A stretch of 10,742 nucleotides of DNA from Holosporales bacterium (GCA_031267545.1 JAIRYU010000043.1:1-10742), one strand, 5' to 3'; counted from the stretch's first letter, positions 1 through 5,968 are shown. A program made the numbers and translations. The notes: generated from the letters alone by a model not told the origin.

Positions 1-58
1 GCTCTTGAAAAGCCACATAACGGATAGTGATACAACTTACGCATCGCGCGGCGCTTAA

Positions 59-619
59 TTATATCTGGGTTATATCGCGTTGTTTTGCCTGGAGCGTCAC
101 ATCGATTTTCTTTGAAAACTTGTTAGTTAGATCCTGGACACAATCTGATAGTTTTTTCATTTCATCCTCTCCAATTTCATCGTTCTTTTCCAAAGACTTC
201 ACAAAATCCATGGCGTCTCTACGTATGTTTCTGATGGCAACTTTCGCATCCTCGGCATACTTCCCGGCGAGCTTTGAAAGCTCCTGTCTCCTCTCGTCTG
301 AAAGCGGGGGAATCGGCACCTTTATAACCTGCCCCTCCGTGATCGGATTCAAATTTGCTCCGCACTCCCTTATAGCTTTCTCGACGCCTTTTACAAGACC
401 TTTGTCCCATACGCTAACAGTCAGCATCCGCGGATCGGGAGACGATACGGCGCCAATCTGGTTAATTGGCATCATGGAATTGTAAGCCTCAACCTTGATT
501 GGCTCAAGCAAAGTAGACGTAGCGCGTCCCGCTCTTATGCCGGATAACTCCTTCGCGAACGCCTCAACAGACAACTCCATTTTATGCTCAAATTGCTGTA
601 GTCTCGAATCCAAACTCAT
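59..619 (-). CDS. frr: Ribosome recycling factor (RRF)
   Basis: RRF works with EF-G to split the post-termination ribosome so that its subunits can be reused. The 186-residue product has the normal family length. Family landmarks are the SGIRAGRA segment near residue 30, the VSVWDKG segment near 70, IPIPPLSDERR-type sequence near 105, and a charged helical C-terminal region (EDAKVAIRNIRRDA and onward), giving the helix - small domain - helix layout. The ATG start is preceded by GGAG about 14 bases upstream, a slightly long spacing. In many bacteria frr follows pyrH; here its upstream neighbour is acpS, 86 bases away, so it may be read through from the rpsF operon or have its own weak promoter. 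No clear terminator is visible in the 58 bases left before the window edge. Confidence 0.97.
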   Translation of the reverse strand: MSLDSRLQQFEHKMELSVEAFAKELSGIRAGRATSTLLEPIKVEAYNSMMPINQIGAVSSPDPRMLTVSVWDKGLVKGVEKAIRECGANLNPITEGQVIKVPIPPLSDERRQELSKLAGKYAEDAKVAIRNIRRDAMDFVKSLEKNDEIGEDEMKKLSDCVQDLTNKFSKKIDVTLQAKQRDITQI

Positions 620-705
620 AGAACCAAAAAGAACTCCGACAGGTCTTTAACTTACAAGCGTAGTGTACCAAAAACTCCGCTCATAGCAAACCTAACAAAA
701 CGCCG

Positions 706-1083
706 TTACGCCCCTTCTATGATTACGAACGCAGACGCATACTCTCTTTCATCGCTTACGGACGCCGACACAGAGAATTCTCGCGCCTTCTTCAAGACAT
801 TCCTTAGCGCGCCGCCATTAAGCGCAACAATCGGCTTTCCATTGGAATCGTGAGTGATCTCCATGTCGCGCCAACGAATACCGTCAGTGTCGGAGATAGC
901 CTTGATGGTCGCCTCCTTTAGGGCAAACATTTTGGCGAACGAGGATGCGTAATCAGAACGAGAGTCGCAAAACTCAACTTCATCTTCCGTAAATATTTTA
1001 GCCCTAAATCGAATTGGGAACCTGGAGATCAGGTGGCTTACCCTAGGAATTCTCAGAATATCTATCCCAACCCCAATGATCAC
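706..1083 (-). CDS. acpS: Holo-[acyl-carrier-protein] synthase
   Basis: AcpS transfers 4'-phosphopantetheine from CoA to a serine of apo-ACP, activating it for fatty-acid synthesis. The 125-residue length is typical. The N-terminal GVGIDI motif (Asp8) and the FALKEA motif (Glu57) supply the family's Mg-binding acidic residues. FTEDEVEFC near residue 31 and SDEREYASA near the C-terminus are also family features; the latter corresponds to ADERHYA in the E. coli enzyme. The start is GTG, with GGG-rich sequence upstream as a modest ribosome binding site. It begins 17 bases after the rpsR stop, so it is probably the third gene of the rpsF-rpsR operon, in a place where rplI is common in other bacteria. 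Confidence 0.95.
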   Translation of the reverse strand: MIIGVGIDILRIPRVSHLISRFPIRFRAKIFTEDEVEFCDSRSDYASSFAKMFALKEATIKAISDTDGIRWRDMEITHDSNGKPIVALNGGALRNVLKKAREFSVSASVSDEREYASAFVIIEGA

Positions 1084-1100
1084 CGCCCTAGTTCTGTTCC

Positions 1101-1334
1101 CTATTTTATTACGAATGGCAACAGTGCCAAGATCCTGGCTCGCTTAATGGCCTTCGCAACTTCCCGCTGCTTCTTAACGGACTGCGACCTTATTCTGCTA
1201 GGAATTATCTTGCCGCGCTCCGATATAAACCTGGAAAGAGTCCTTATATCCTTATAGTCCACAACTTCCAGCATACGGACATTCTGCTTCTCTTCTTCGC
1301 CTTTTTTCCCAGTTTCCATGATTATTTCCTTCAT
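1101..1334 (-). CDS. rpsR: 30S ribosomal protein S18
   Basis: S18 binds 16S rRNA in the platform of the small subunit next to S6. The core DYKDIRTLSRFISERGKI is followed by PSRIRSQSVKKQREVAKAIK and then RARILALLPFVIK, which is close to the family consensus from the core to the C-terminus. The ORF gives 77 residues. The first ATG overlaps the rpsF stop as ATGA and has GGGAG about 9 bases upstream. A second in-frame ATG five codons later (1317-1319) has AAGGA 7 bases before it and would give a 72-residue protein; the sequence does not decide between them. The 4-base overlap with rpsF indicates translational coupling of the two partner proteins. Confidence 0.96.
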   Translation of the reverse strand: MKEIIMETGKKGEEEKQNVRMLEVVDYKDIRTLSRFISERGKIIPSRIRSQSVKKQREVAKAIKRARILALLPFVIK

Positions 1335-1696
1335 TGTTGCACTCTCCCACGATCTCCTGAACGTGACTCTCTGGTGTTTCTGCGCATTAACGCAGAAGGA
1401 TTGTTGTCCAGGACGTCAACCCTTACAACCAGGAACCTGATTATGTCCTCGTTAAGCGTCAACCTTCTCTCAAGCTCGGCAACTCCCTCCTGAGACAAAG
1501 CGACATTCAATAAGACATAATGTCCGCTCTTGTTTTTCTTGATTGGATACGCTAGGTACCGGAGTCCGCAGAACTCGGTTTTTGTAATCTCCCCCCCATA
1601 CTCCTTCACTGTCGCTATCACGGACTCGGTCACCGCTCCAACATGGCTCGACGACGCGTCCGCTCTTACAATGAACACCACTTCATAAAATCTCAT
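1331..1696 (-). CDS. rpsF: 30S ribosomal protein S6
   Basis: S6 is a small-subunit platform protein that pairs with S18 on 16S rRNA. The 121-residue product starts MRFYEVVFIVR, carries the LRYLAYPIKKNKSGHYVL block near residues 45-62 and ELERRLTLNEDIIRFLVVRVD near 75-95, all family hallmarks, and ends in a basic tail. An AAGGAG ribosome binding site lies 7 bases before the ATG, the best in this cluster. It is the first gene of the rpsF-rpsR-acpS group. The 338 bases upstream hold no gene but several possible RNA structures. In other bacteria the S6:S18 complex can bind its own leader; I do not see a clear match to that leader here. Confidence 0.97.
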   Translation of the reverse strand: MRFYEVVFIVRADASSSHVGAVTESVIATVKEYGGEITKTEFCGLRYLAYPIKKNKSGHYVLLNVALSQEGVAELERRLTLNEDIIRFLVVRVDVLDNNPSALMRRNTRESRSGDRGRVQQ

Positions 1697-1891
1697 TACG
1701 GTTCTCCTTCCGGTTGATCGCTGAATTGCAGCAAACAGCCCACAGCGCTTCTACATCGCCGAGAGCAAGGCACTGATGGAGTCTATCACGTAGCCGCGTA
1801 AACGGAAAGAAATTTTGTTACTATCAAAAAATTTGTCGAGCTTTAGCGGCGCTACTTTTGGAATTACGCCAACATTATTAACGGAAATCGG

Positions 1892-1939
1892 TCCCAGCCT
1901 CGAGGCTTTCAGGCCGCGCGGCGCCGAGGATTACTGGGG
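1892..1939. other. GC-rich compound stem-loop
   Basis: TCCCAG (1892-1897) can pair with CTGGGG (1934-1939), with one T-G wobble. Directly inside it CCTCG (1898-1902) pairs with CGAGG (1925-1929), leaving a 4-base ATTA bulge (1930-1933). The enclosed bases include the palindromes CCGCGCGG and GGCGCC, so further pairing is possible. It could be part of the rpsF leader, a processing site, or a fragment of a non-coding RNA. No function is assigned. Confidence 0.4.
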
Positions 1940-1970
1940 AAGCTTAGCGGACAGAGCACCCGCCTTCTAG
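1933..1970 (+). other. tRNA-Arg(UCU) 5'-half-like sequence
   Basis: Read on the plus strand, the stretch has a consensus tRNA D arm, GCTTAGCGGACAGAGC (1942-1957), with a 4-base stem and the A-R-Y-GG-A loop pattern. It continues with A26, a 5' anticodon stem CCCGC and a loop CTTCTAG with T33 and anticodon TCT. The matching 3' anticodon strand GCGGG is absent (TAACT follows) and no T-arm is seen nearby. Position 8, normally T, is A. It is therefore not a working tRNA as written; it may be a decayed remnant or a chance match. Confidence 0.3.
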
Positions 1971-1987
1971 TAACTTCTAAACGATAC

Positions 1988-2013
1988 GTCGGCGCCAGTT
2001 AGAGCCGGCGCCA
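1988..2013 (-). repeat. CGGCGCCA direct repeat forming a hairpin
   Basis: CGGCGCCA occurs at 1990-1997 and again at 2006-2013. Because GGCGCC is self-complementary, the two copies form a 6-base GC stem; an alternative stem pairs GTCGGC (1988-1993) with GCCGGC (2004-2009). On the minus strand it lies about 20 bases past the stop of the small secreted protein gene, so it may act as a 3' stabilising hairpin or terminator. No T-tract follows it in that direction, so a standard intrinsic terminator is unlikely. Confidence 0.35.
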
Positions 2014-2034
2014 CAAATTTTAAAATCAGCTATC

Positions 2035-2346
2035 CTATTTTTTTGATTCCTCTACCGGCTTTGCCTCTTCCACAGGCGCGGGAACGTCAGTAGCGCTCTT
2101 GTTTAGCGTTTCGGTGGCTTCCTTCGACTCCTTACCGGCCTTTCTTGACCCCTTTTTCAGTGGTTTCTTCTCCTTTTTTTCACCATCGGCCTCTCCGCCA
2201 GCGTCACCGTCCGTCACTGCAGCCGGAGCATCTGCCGTAACCTCGGCTGGCCCTCCCGTCGCCGCGGCCTCGTCGTCAGCGCGCGCTCCTCCAACCAAGC
2301 TTGCTCCTGCAAGTAATACAGCAGTCAACATAAATACTTTCTTCAT
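2035..2346 (-). CDS. Small secreted Ala/Glu/Lys-rich protein of unknown function
   Basis: This 103-residue protein matches no family I recognise. It opens with a clear Sec signal peptide: MKK, a hydrophobic core (VFMLTAVLLAGASLVGG) and a likely cleavage after ARA at residue 23. The mature part is low-complexity and probably disordered: an acidic Ala/Gly/Asp stretch (about 24-55), a strongly basic stretch around KKEKKPLKKGSRKAGK (about 57-72), then an acidic, Pro/Val-containing tail ending EESKK. A GGAG ribosome binding site 8-9 bases before the ATG and a possible -10 hexamer (TAGAAT, 2401-2406) support expression. It stands alone, divergent from smpB. It could be a periplasmic or surface polycation/polyanion protein or a secreted factor; no function can be assigned. 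Confidence 0.75.
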   Translation of the reverse strand: MKKVFMLTAVLLAGASLVGGARADDEAAATGGPAEVTADAPAAVTDGDAGGEADGEKKEKKPLKKGSRKAGKESKEATETLNKSATDVPAPVEEAKPVEESKK

Positions 2347-2372
2347 TTTTTAGCTCCAAATCACCACGCCAC

Positions 2373-2390
2373 GGTTGCGCGCACGCAACC
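2373..2390 (-). promoter_or_regulatory. Perfect 7-bp hairpin in the leader of the small secreted protein gene
   Basis: GGTTGCG (2373-2379) and CGCAACC (2384-2390) form a perfect stem with a 4-base loop. It lies 26 bases before the ATG at 2346 and just downstream of a TAGAAT -10-like hexamer at 2401-2406 (minus strand), so it would sit at or near the 5' end of that mRNA. It may protect the transcript or serve as a protein-binding palindrome. Confidence 0.4.
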
Positions 2391-2571
2391 CTTTACTCAC
2401 ATTCTAGCTCATACGGCGGAGTTACGATACAGCGGAGATTTGGATAAATTCTTAACGGCTCAATGATAAGTTGCAAAAATATCACGACCGCGGCAGGCGG
2501 TATAACTATAAGGTTCGTCATTCTAAATCTCCCGTATGCTGTCTACAATTGGTTTGTATCGGAGAGACTCA

Positions 2572-2601
2572 TTGCATCTAACCGCTGTATAGTGAGATAA
2601 T
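2572..2601 (+). promoter_or_regulatory. Candidate promoter of the smpB-truA-prs operon
   Basis: TTGCAT (2572-2577) and GATAAT (2596-2601) are separated by 18 bases; the -10 matches 5 of 6 consensus positions and the -35 only 3. Transcription would begin near 2608, leaving a leader of about 26 bases before the ATG at 2634 but almost none before the ATG at 2613. Prediction by eye only. Confidence 0.4.
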
Positions 2602-2633
2602 CCATTTGTTACATGAATCTCCGGTTCAGTTTT

Positions 2634-3122
2634 ATGGCCGTAAAACAAAACGAAAACTTTAAGATTATTGCCAAAAATAAGAGATCAAGATTTGATTATG
2701 AGATTATTGAATCGTTGGAGGTTGGAATAATACTTACAGGATCTGAAGTGAAGTCTGTTCGCAGCGGGAAGATAAGCATCAACGAATCGTTCATAGGAGG
2801 TTCGCAAGGATCTGAAGATCTGTTCTTATTCAACGCCGATATTCCGGCATATAGGCAAGCGAGCTATAATAATCACGAACCTAGGCGGCCGAGAATATTG
2901 CTATTACATAGAGCTCAAAAGATTAAATTTTTAAATGCGACCCGGGTAAAGGGATTCACGATAACGCCGCTTACTGCGTATTTTAATCATAAGGGGATTT
3001 TCAAGCTTAGCATAGCCCTAGCTAAAGGAAAGAATGTTGTCGATAAACGGGAGACTATCAAACGGCGCGACTGGACAATCGAAAAGGCAAGAGTCCTCAG
3101 GAACTTCAACAAGAGCAAGTAA
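2634..3122 (+). CDS. smpB: SsrA-binding protein SmpB
   Basis: SmpB binds tmRNA and brings it to stalled ribosomes for trans-translation. With the chosen start the product is 162 residues (MAVKQNENFKIIAKNKRSRF), the normal range. Hallmarks are FDYEIIESLEVGIILTGSEV with KSVRSGKISINESF after it, LFLFNADIPAYRQASYNNHE in the middle, and the C-terminal KNVVDKRETIKRRDW block that contacts the ribosome. An upstream in-frame ATG at 2613 adds seven residues; I prefer 2634 because the predicted transcription start is near 2608 and the MA start resembles the family. Neither start has a good Shine-Dalgarno sequence. truA follows after 4 bases, so the genes are co-transcribed. The tmRNA gene itself is not seen in this window. 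Confidence 0.96.
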   Translation: MAVKQNENFKIIAKNKRSRFDYEIIESLEVGIILTGSEVKSVRSGKISINESFIGGSQGSEDLFLFNADIPAYRQASYNNHEPRRPRILLLHRAQKIKFLNATRVKGFTITPLTAYFNHKGIFKLSIALAKGKNVVDKRETIKRRDWTIEKARVLRNFNKSK

Positions 3123-3126
3123 TCAA

Positions 3127-3888
3127 ATGAGAGTAAAGCTCACGATCGAATATGATGGCGGACGCTTTTATGGATGGCAAAAGCAGAAGGATCGCGTTTC
3201 CGTGCAGGAGACGATAGAGCGCGCGATATCAAAGCTATTCAACGAAACAGAAACGATTGAATTGTACGGGGCAGGTCGCACGGATACTGGAGTTCACGCA
3301 ACCGGACAAGTAGCGCATTTCGATATAACAAGCGATAAACTTATTGATCAATGGACGTCGCGCATTAGGAAGCTGCCGATCGCCATAAACAGTTACCTTA
3401 TCGATTCCGGAGCAGTCATTGTATCCGCAGAGGCTGTTCAATCTGATTTTCATGCTAGGGCGTCTGCAATTATGAGACATTACGTATATCTTATTTTTAA
3501 CCGTAGCGCTAAGTCCGTTATATACGAAACCAGGACATGGCATGTTTCCCGCAGTTTAGATTATTCTACTATGAACGAAGCCGCTCAACTGTTCGTTGGC
3601 GCCAATGATTTGAATTCGTTTCGGTCTGCGCATTGCTCCGCGCTAAATCCCGTCAGAACCATATCTGCCATCGGCGTACAGAGGGATGGCGACTTTGTAC
3701 GCATAAACGTTATGGCGAAATCATTCCTACATAACCAGGTGCGCATTATGGTTGGGACGCTCGCGCAAATTGGCCTCGGGAAATACGGGGCAGAACATAT
3801 CAGAAAGCTGCTCGATGCAAAGGACAGAACCCTTGCCGGGCCCACGGCCCCGCCTCACGGATTATATCTTGTAATGGTGCAATACTGA
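3127..3888 (+). CDS. truA: tRNA pseudouridine(38-40) synthase TruA
   Basis: TruA converts uridines 38-40 in the anticodon arm of tRNAs to pseudouridine. The 253-residue product is of family length. It starts MRVKLTIEYDG with FYGWQ following, carries the catalytic Asp53 in GAGRTDTGVHA, the FHARASAIMRHYVYLI block in the second half of the fold, SFLHNQVRIMVGTLAQIG near residue 200, and the closing GPTAPPHGLYLVMVQY. The ATG is 4 bases after the smpB stop. The frame is open further upstream inside smpB, but homology begins at this ATG. Its stop TGA (3886-3888) overlaps the probable start of prs. Its ribosome binding site is weak, so coupling to smpB translation is likely. Confidence 0.97.
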   Translation: MRVKLTIEYDGGRFYGWQKQKDRVSVQETIERAISKLFNETETIELYGAGRTDTGVHATGQVAHFDITSDKLIDQWTSRIRKLPIAINSYLIDSGAVIVSAEAVQSDFHARASAIMRHYVYLIFNRSAKSVIYETRTWHVSRSLDYSTMNEAAQLFVGANDLNSFRSAHCSALNPVRTISAIGVQRDGDFVRINVMAKSFLHNQVRIMVGTLAQIGLGKYGAEHIRKLLDAKDRTLAGPTAPPHGLYLVMVQY

Positions 3889-4829
3889 GCGCAGACACGA
3901 GAGCCGCCGTAATTGTACACGAAAGCTCCAATGCTTCGCTTGCGAAGAGAATCGCTAGAAATATGGCGGCGAATTCAGTTGAGGTTAGGTTCGCCGGATT
4001 TCCAAATGGCGAGGTCAAAATTATCGGCGATCGTATAGAGGCAAAGAGCGCGGTGGCGGTATTTCCGAAGATACGCGATATCAATAAGCAGCTAATCGAA
4101 TTTATGCTGATGTGCGGTTTATGCGAAGATTGCGCCGCGATCTTCGCAGTGATTCCTTACATTCCATACTCCCGCCAAAACGATTCGAAAGCCCGCGCCA
4201 TGGTCTCAAAAATTCTCGGTATGTGTCGAGTAAAATCGGTGATTACCGTCGACATTCACAATCGCAAAACTTTTGAAAAACATGACGTCATCAACATACT
4301 TCCTCATGAAATTTTCGCGGATACGATGAGCGCCGATATTAGCGGAGATCAATCTAATCAGATTATTGTCGCTCCAGACATTGGAGCAATTTACAGGGCC
4401 AAGAAATTTGCGAATGCGTACTGCATGGATATGGCGGTCATCGACAAAAACGCGAGATCAATAGATCGCGCCTCAGCTGTGGCAAATAAGAGATGTATCA
4501 TCGTGGATGACATAATTGATAGCGGCCGCACAATCAAGATTGCCGCGGACATACTTTGTAGTTGCAACGCCGCGTCGCTGTCGGCGCTCGTATCGCACGG
4601 GTTCTTCTCGCCGGATAGCAATGGCGAGTCCCTGTCGTTTCCACAACTTGACGCTCTGTACGTTTCAGAAAGCTTCGAGGTTTTTGGACGGATTACACAT
4701 GAACATCTGACGATAGCGCCGCTGGATCGCGCCATATCCTCCGCGCTGGCGCAGCGCTGTGAATCTACGTCGCTTGATAAGAGCGCTTCAAATCCCCTAC
4801 AATATGATACTTGCTATGTAGATCCGTAG
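3885..4829 (+). CDS. prs: Divergent ribose-phosphate pyrophosphokinase (PRPP synthetase), probable CTG start
   Basis: The enzyme makes PRPP from ribose 5-phosphate and ATP for nucleotide, His and Trp synthesis. Family motifs are IVHESSNASLAKRIA (first strand and helix), FPNGEVKI, IPYIPYSRQN (ATP-site RQ), VITVDIH, IIVAPDIGAIYRAKKFA and the PRPP-binding VDDIIDSGRT. The first ATG in frame is 3963 and gives only 288 residues, cutting off the first strand and helix. The frame is open upstream to a stop at 3732 without ATG, GTG or TTG. CTG 3885, overlapping the truA TGA, gives 314 residues, the usual length; ATA 3882 or ATT 3912 are alternatives. Oddities are a KNAR loop where KRR is usual, SGRT for the usual TGGT/TAGT, about six residues fewer between YSRQ and DIH than in the B. 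subtilis-type enzyme, and an extra tail of about 25 residues. Confidence 0.85.
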   Translation: MSADTRAAVIVHESSNASLAKRIARNMAANSVEVRFAGFPNGEVKIIGDRIEAKSAVAVFPKIRDINKQLIEFMLMCGLCEDCAAIFAVIPYIPYSRQNDSKARAMVSKILGMCRVKSVITVDIHNRKTFEKHDVINILPHEIFADTMSADISGDQSNQIIVAPDIGAIYRAKKFANAYCMDMAVIDKNARSIDRASAVANKRCIIVDDIIDSGRTIKIAADILCSCNAASLSALVSHGFFSPDSNGESLSFPQLDALYVSESFEVFGRITHEHLTIAPLDRAISSALAQRCESTSLDKSASNPLQYDTCYVDP

Positions 4830-4989
4830 CTTGAAACCTACTATATATCGCCATTCCGTACGTTATTTTTTGTGAAAGCTCCAATTATAAAGAATTTTGA
4901 AAGAAATTTAACGCATAATACTTGCGCTGCTATATGTAACTGAAGTACGTTATTTGGACGTGTAACAGACTGTGAACTCGGAGGGTGAA
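4830..4989 (+). promoter_or_regulatory. AT-rich leader with an 11-base direct repeat
   Basis: The 160 bases between prs and the exported protein gene hold GTACGTTATTT twice, at 4858-4868 and 4945-4955. Several -10-like hexamers occur (TATAAA 4886-4891, CATAAT 4914-4919, TATATG 4931-4936), none with a strong -35, so I cannot choose a promoter. No hairpin terminator for prs is evident. The region ends in the GGAGG ribosome binding site of the next gene. Confidence 0.4.
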
Positions 4990-5955
4990 ATGAAGATATT
5001 TAATGTCGCGGCAGCCGTGACTATGCTGGGTATGATAGGTATGTCTGAGCTACAGGCAGCCGCCGGAGCAAATTCTCGACGCGCGAGGAGGTATACGTTT
5101 TGCTTAGTTCCAGGCCTCTTTTCCACTGTAAGCGCGCCTGCGCCTGCGCACGAAAAGCGAGGCGGCAAATCAGCCATATTCAATCCCAATCCCAATGCGA
5201 CGGCGCTGGCGCCAGTGGGCGCTCGCGTACCTCCGCCGCCACGCCATAACCCGCTAGGCTCCGCGTTCTTCGAATGTCGAGATATAGAGGATTTACGACA
5301 GAACGAACGCTTCAAAGGAATCAACGAAATAATTCATGCGGCTTTAGGGCGCCCTTTTACGGCTAACGACAGCAGGTGGATCGTTGACCTCGCGGTTGAT
5401 CCGTTAGCGTGGCGTAGCAAACACGAATACTCGCCGCGAATCAAAAAAACCATAGAAGAAGCGGAAATTCGGGTAATGGCTTACGAGCGCGCGGTCGCTG
5501 GCTTCAGAGAACGCCTTGCTAATGAGCACAGATTACTACTAGCGAAAATCAAGGCCCATAAAATGCGGGCCGTAGCGCCAGCCATCATAATGTGCGAGGG
5601 AAAAAGTCGGCGCGATAGCTATGGCAAAACAAATGGAGACGCAATTAGAGCCGGTTGGAGCATTGCAGGGCAGATTTATATTACGCATATAGCTGAGCTG
5701 GTTGATAAGGTAGAAGACTTTGGTCTAGATGGCGCGCTGGCGGATTATGTTAATCGCATAGACGTCCCCGCGCGTGTGGCAGATGTAGCAGCGGCTATTC
5801 GTAGTAACGCCGATAAGGAGGCCAATAGAATCAGAGCGGAGCGCGCGCTTATGATTTACCTCGCTCATTATGTTAAACCAATCCTTCCATTGTTACTAAG
5901 AATAAAGATCGCTATAGATAGGGCTATGTGTGGCAATCCGGAATTCGACCAGTAA
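4990..5955 (+). CDS. Exported protein of unknown function
   Basis: A 321-residue protein I do not recognise. The ATG at 4990 is chosen over an in-frame GTG at 4972 because GGAGG lies 5 bases before it and the signal peptide begins there: MKIFNVAAAVTMLGMIGM, with probable cleavage after LQA near residue 23. A basic stretch NSRRARR follows, then a Pro/Ala/Asn-rich linker (about 45-85, with NPNPNATALAP and VPPPP). From about residue 90 the protein looks folded and mainly helical: RQNERFKGINEIIHAALG, a charged Glu/Arg/Lys-rich region around 150-190 that may be a coiled coil, a DAIRAGWSIAGQIYITHIAE segment, and a hydrophobic stretch VKPILPLLLRIKIAIDRAM near the C-terminus. Neither strand neighbour hints at its role. 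Export plus lack of a known family fits a species- or genus-restricted envelope protein or a secreted factor; this is inference. Confidence 0.8.
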   Translation: MKIFNVAAAVTMLGMIGMSELQAAAGANSRRARRYTFCLVPGLFSTVSAPAPAHEKRGGKSAIFNPNPNATALAPVGARVPPPPRHNPLGSAFFECRDIEDLRQNERFKGINEIIHAALGRPFTANDSRWIVDLAVDPLAWRSKHEYSPRIKKTIEEAEIRVMAYERAVAGFRERLANEHRLLLAKIKAHKMRAVAPAIIMCEGKSRRDSYGKTNGDAIRAGWSIAGQIYITHIAELVDKVEDFGLDGALADYVNRIDVPARVADVAAAIRSNADKEANRIRAERALMIYLAHYVKPILPLLLRIKIAIDRAMCGNPEFDQ

Positions 5956-5968
5956 ACGCATCGAGAAT

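Larger units (their letters stand above)
1697..2034. other. 338-base gene-free region rich in secondary structure
   Basis: No ORF of credible length on either strand. Its rightmost part lies downstream of the small secreted protein gene and its leftmost part is the rpsF leader, both read on the minus strand. It contains a GC-rich compound stem (1892-1939), a tRNA-5'-half-like stretch (1933-1970) and a GGCGCC hairpin (1988-2013). I looked for RNase P RNA, SRP RNA and tmRNA landmarks and saw none. The rpsF promoter must lie here or upstream, but I cannot pick a convincing -35/-10 pair. Confidence 0.6.

Noticed and set aside
27..485. 152-codon plus-strand reading frame opposite frr
   Set aside because: frr on the minus strand is a certain gene over the same bases; the plus frame has no recognisable product.
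706..1083. AcpS with a missing C-terminal His
   Set aside because: The SDEREYA motif corresponds to ADERHYA in the E. coli enzyme, so it is a normal variant.
1892..1970. Permuted or intron-split functional tRNA
   Set aside because: A permuted tRNA needs a T-arm with TTCNANN upstream of the acceptor strand, and an intron-split one needs the 3' half downstream; neither is present.
1697..2034. RNase P RNA, SRP RNA or two-piece tmRNA in the gap beside smpB and rpsF
   Set aside because: No GAAAGTCC-type RNase P landmark, no SRP GGAAGCAGC loop, no tmRNA GGATTCGAC start or ANDN-type tag codons on either strand.
3034..3126. Longer N-terminus for TruA starting inside smpB
   Set aside because: The extra 31 residues are the out-of-frame reading of the conserved SmpB C-terminus; TruA homology begins at ATG 3127.
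4972..4989. GTG start for the exported protein
   Set aside because: The GGAGG site and the signal peptide both point to ATG 4990.
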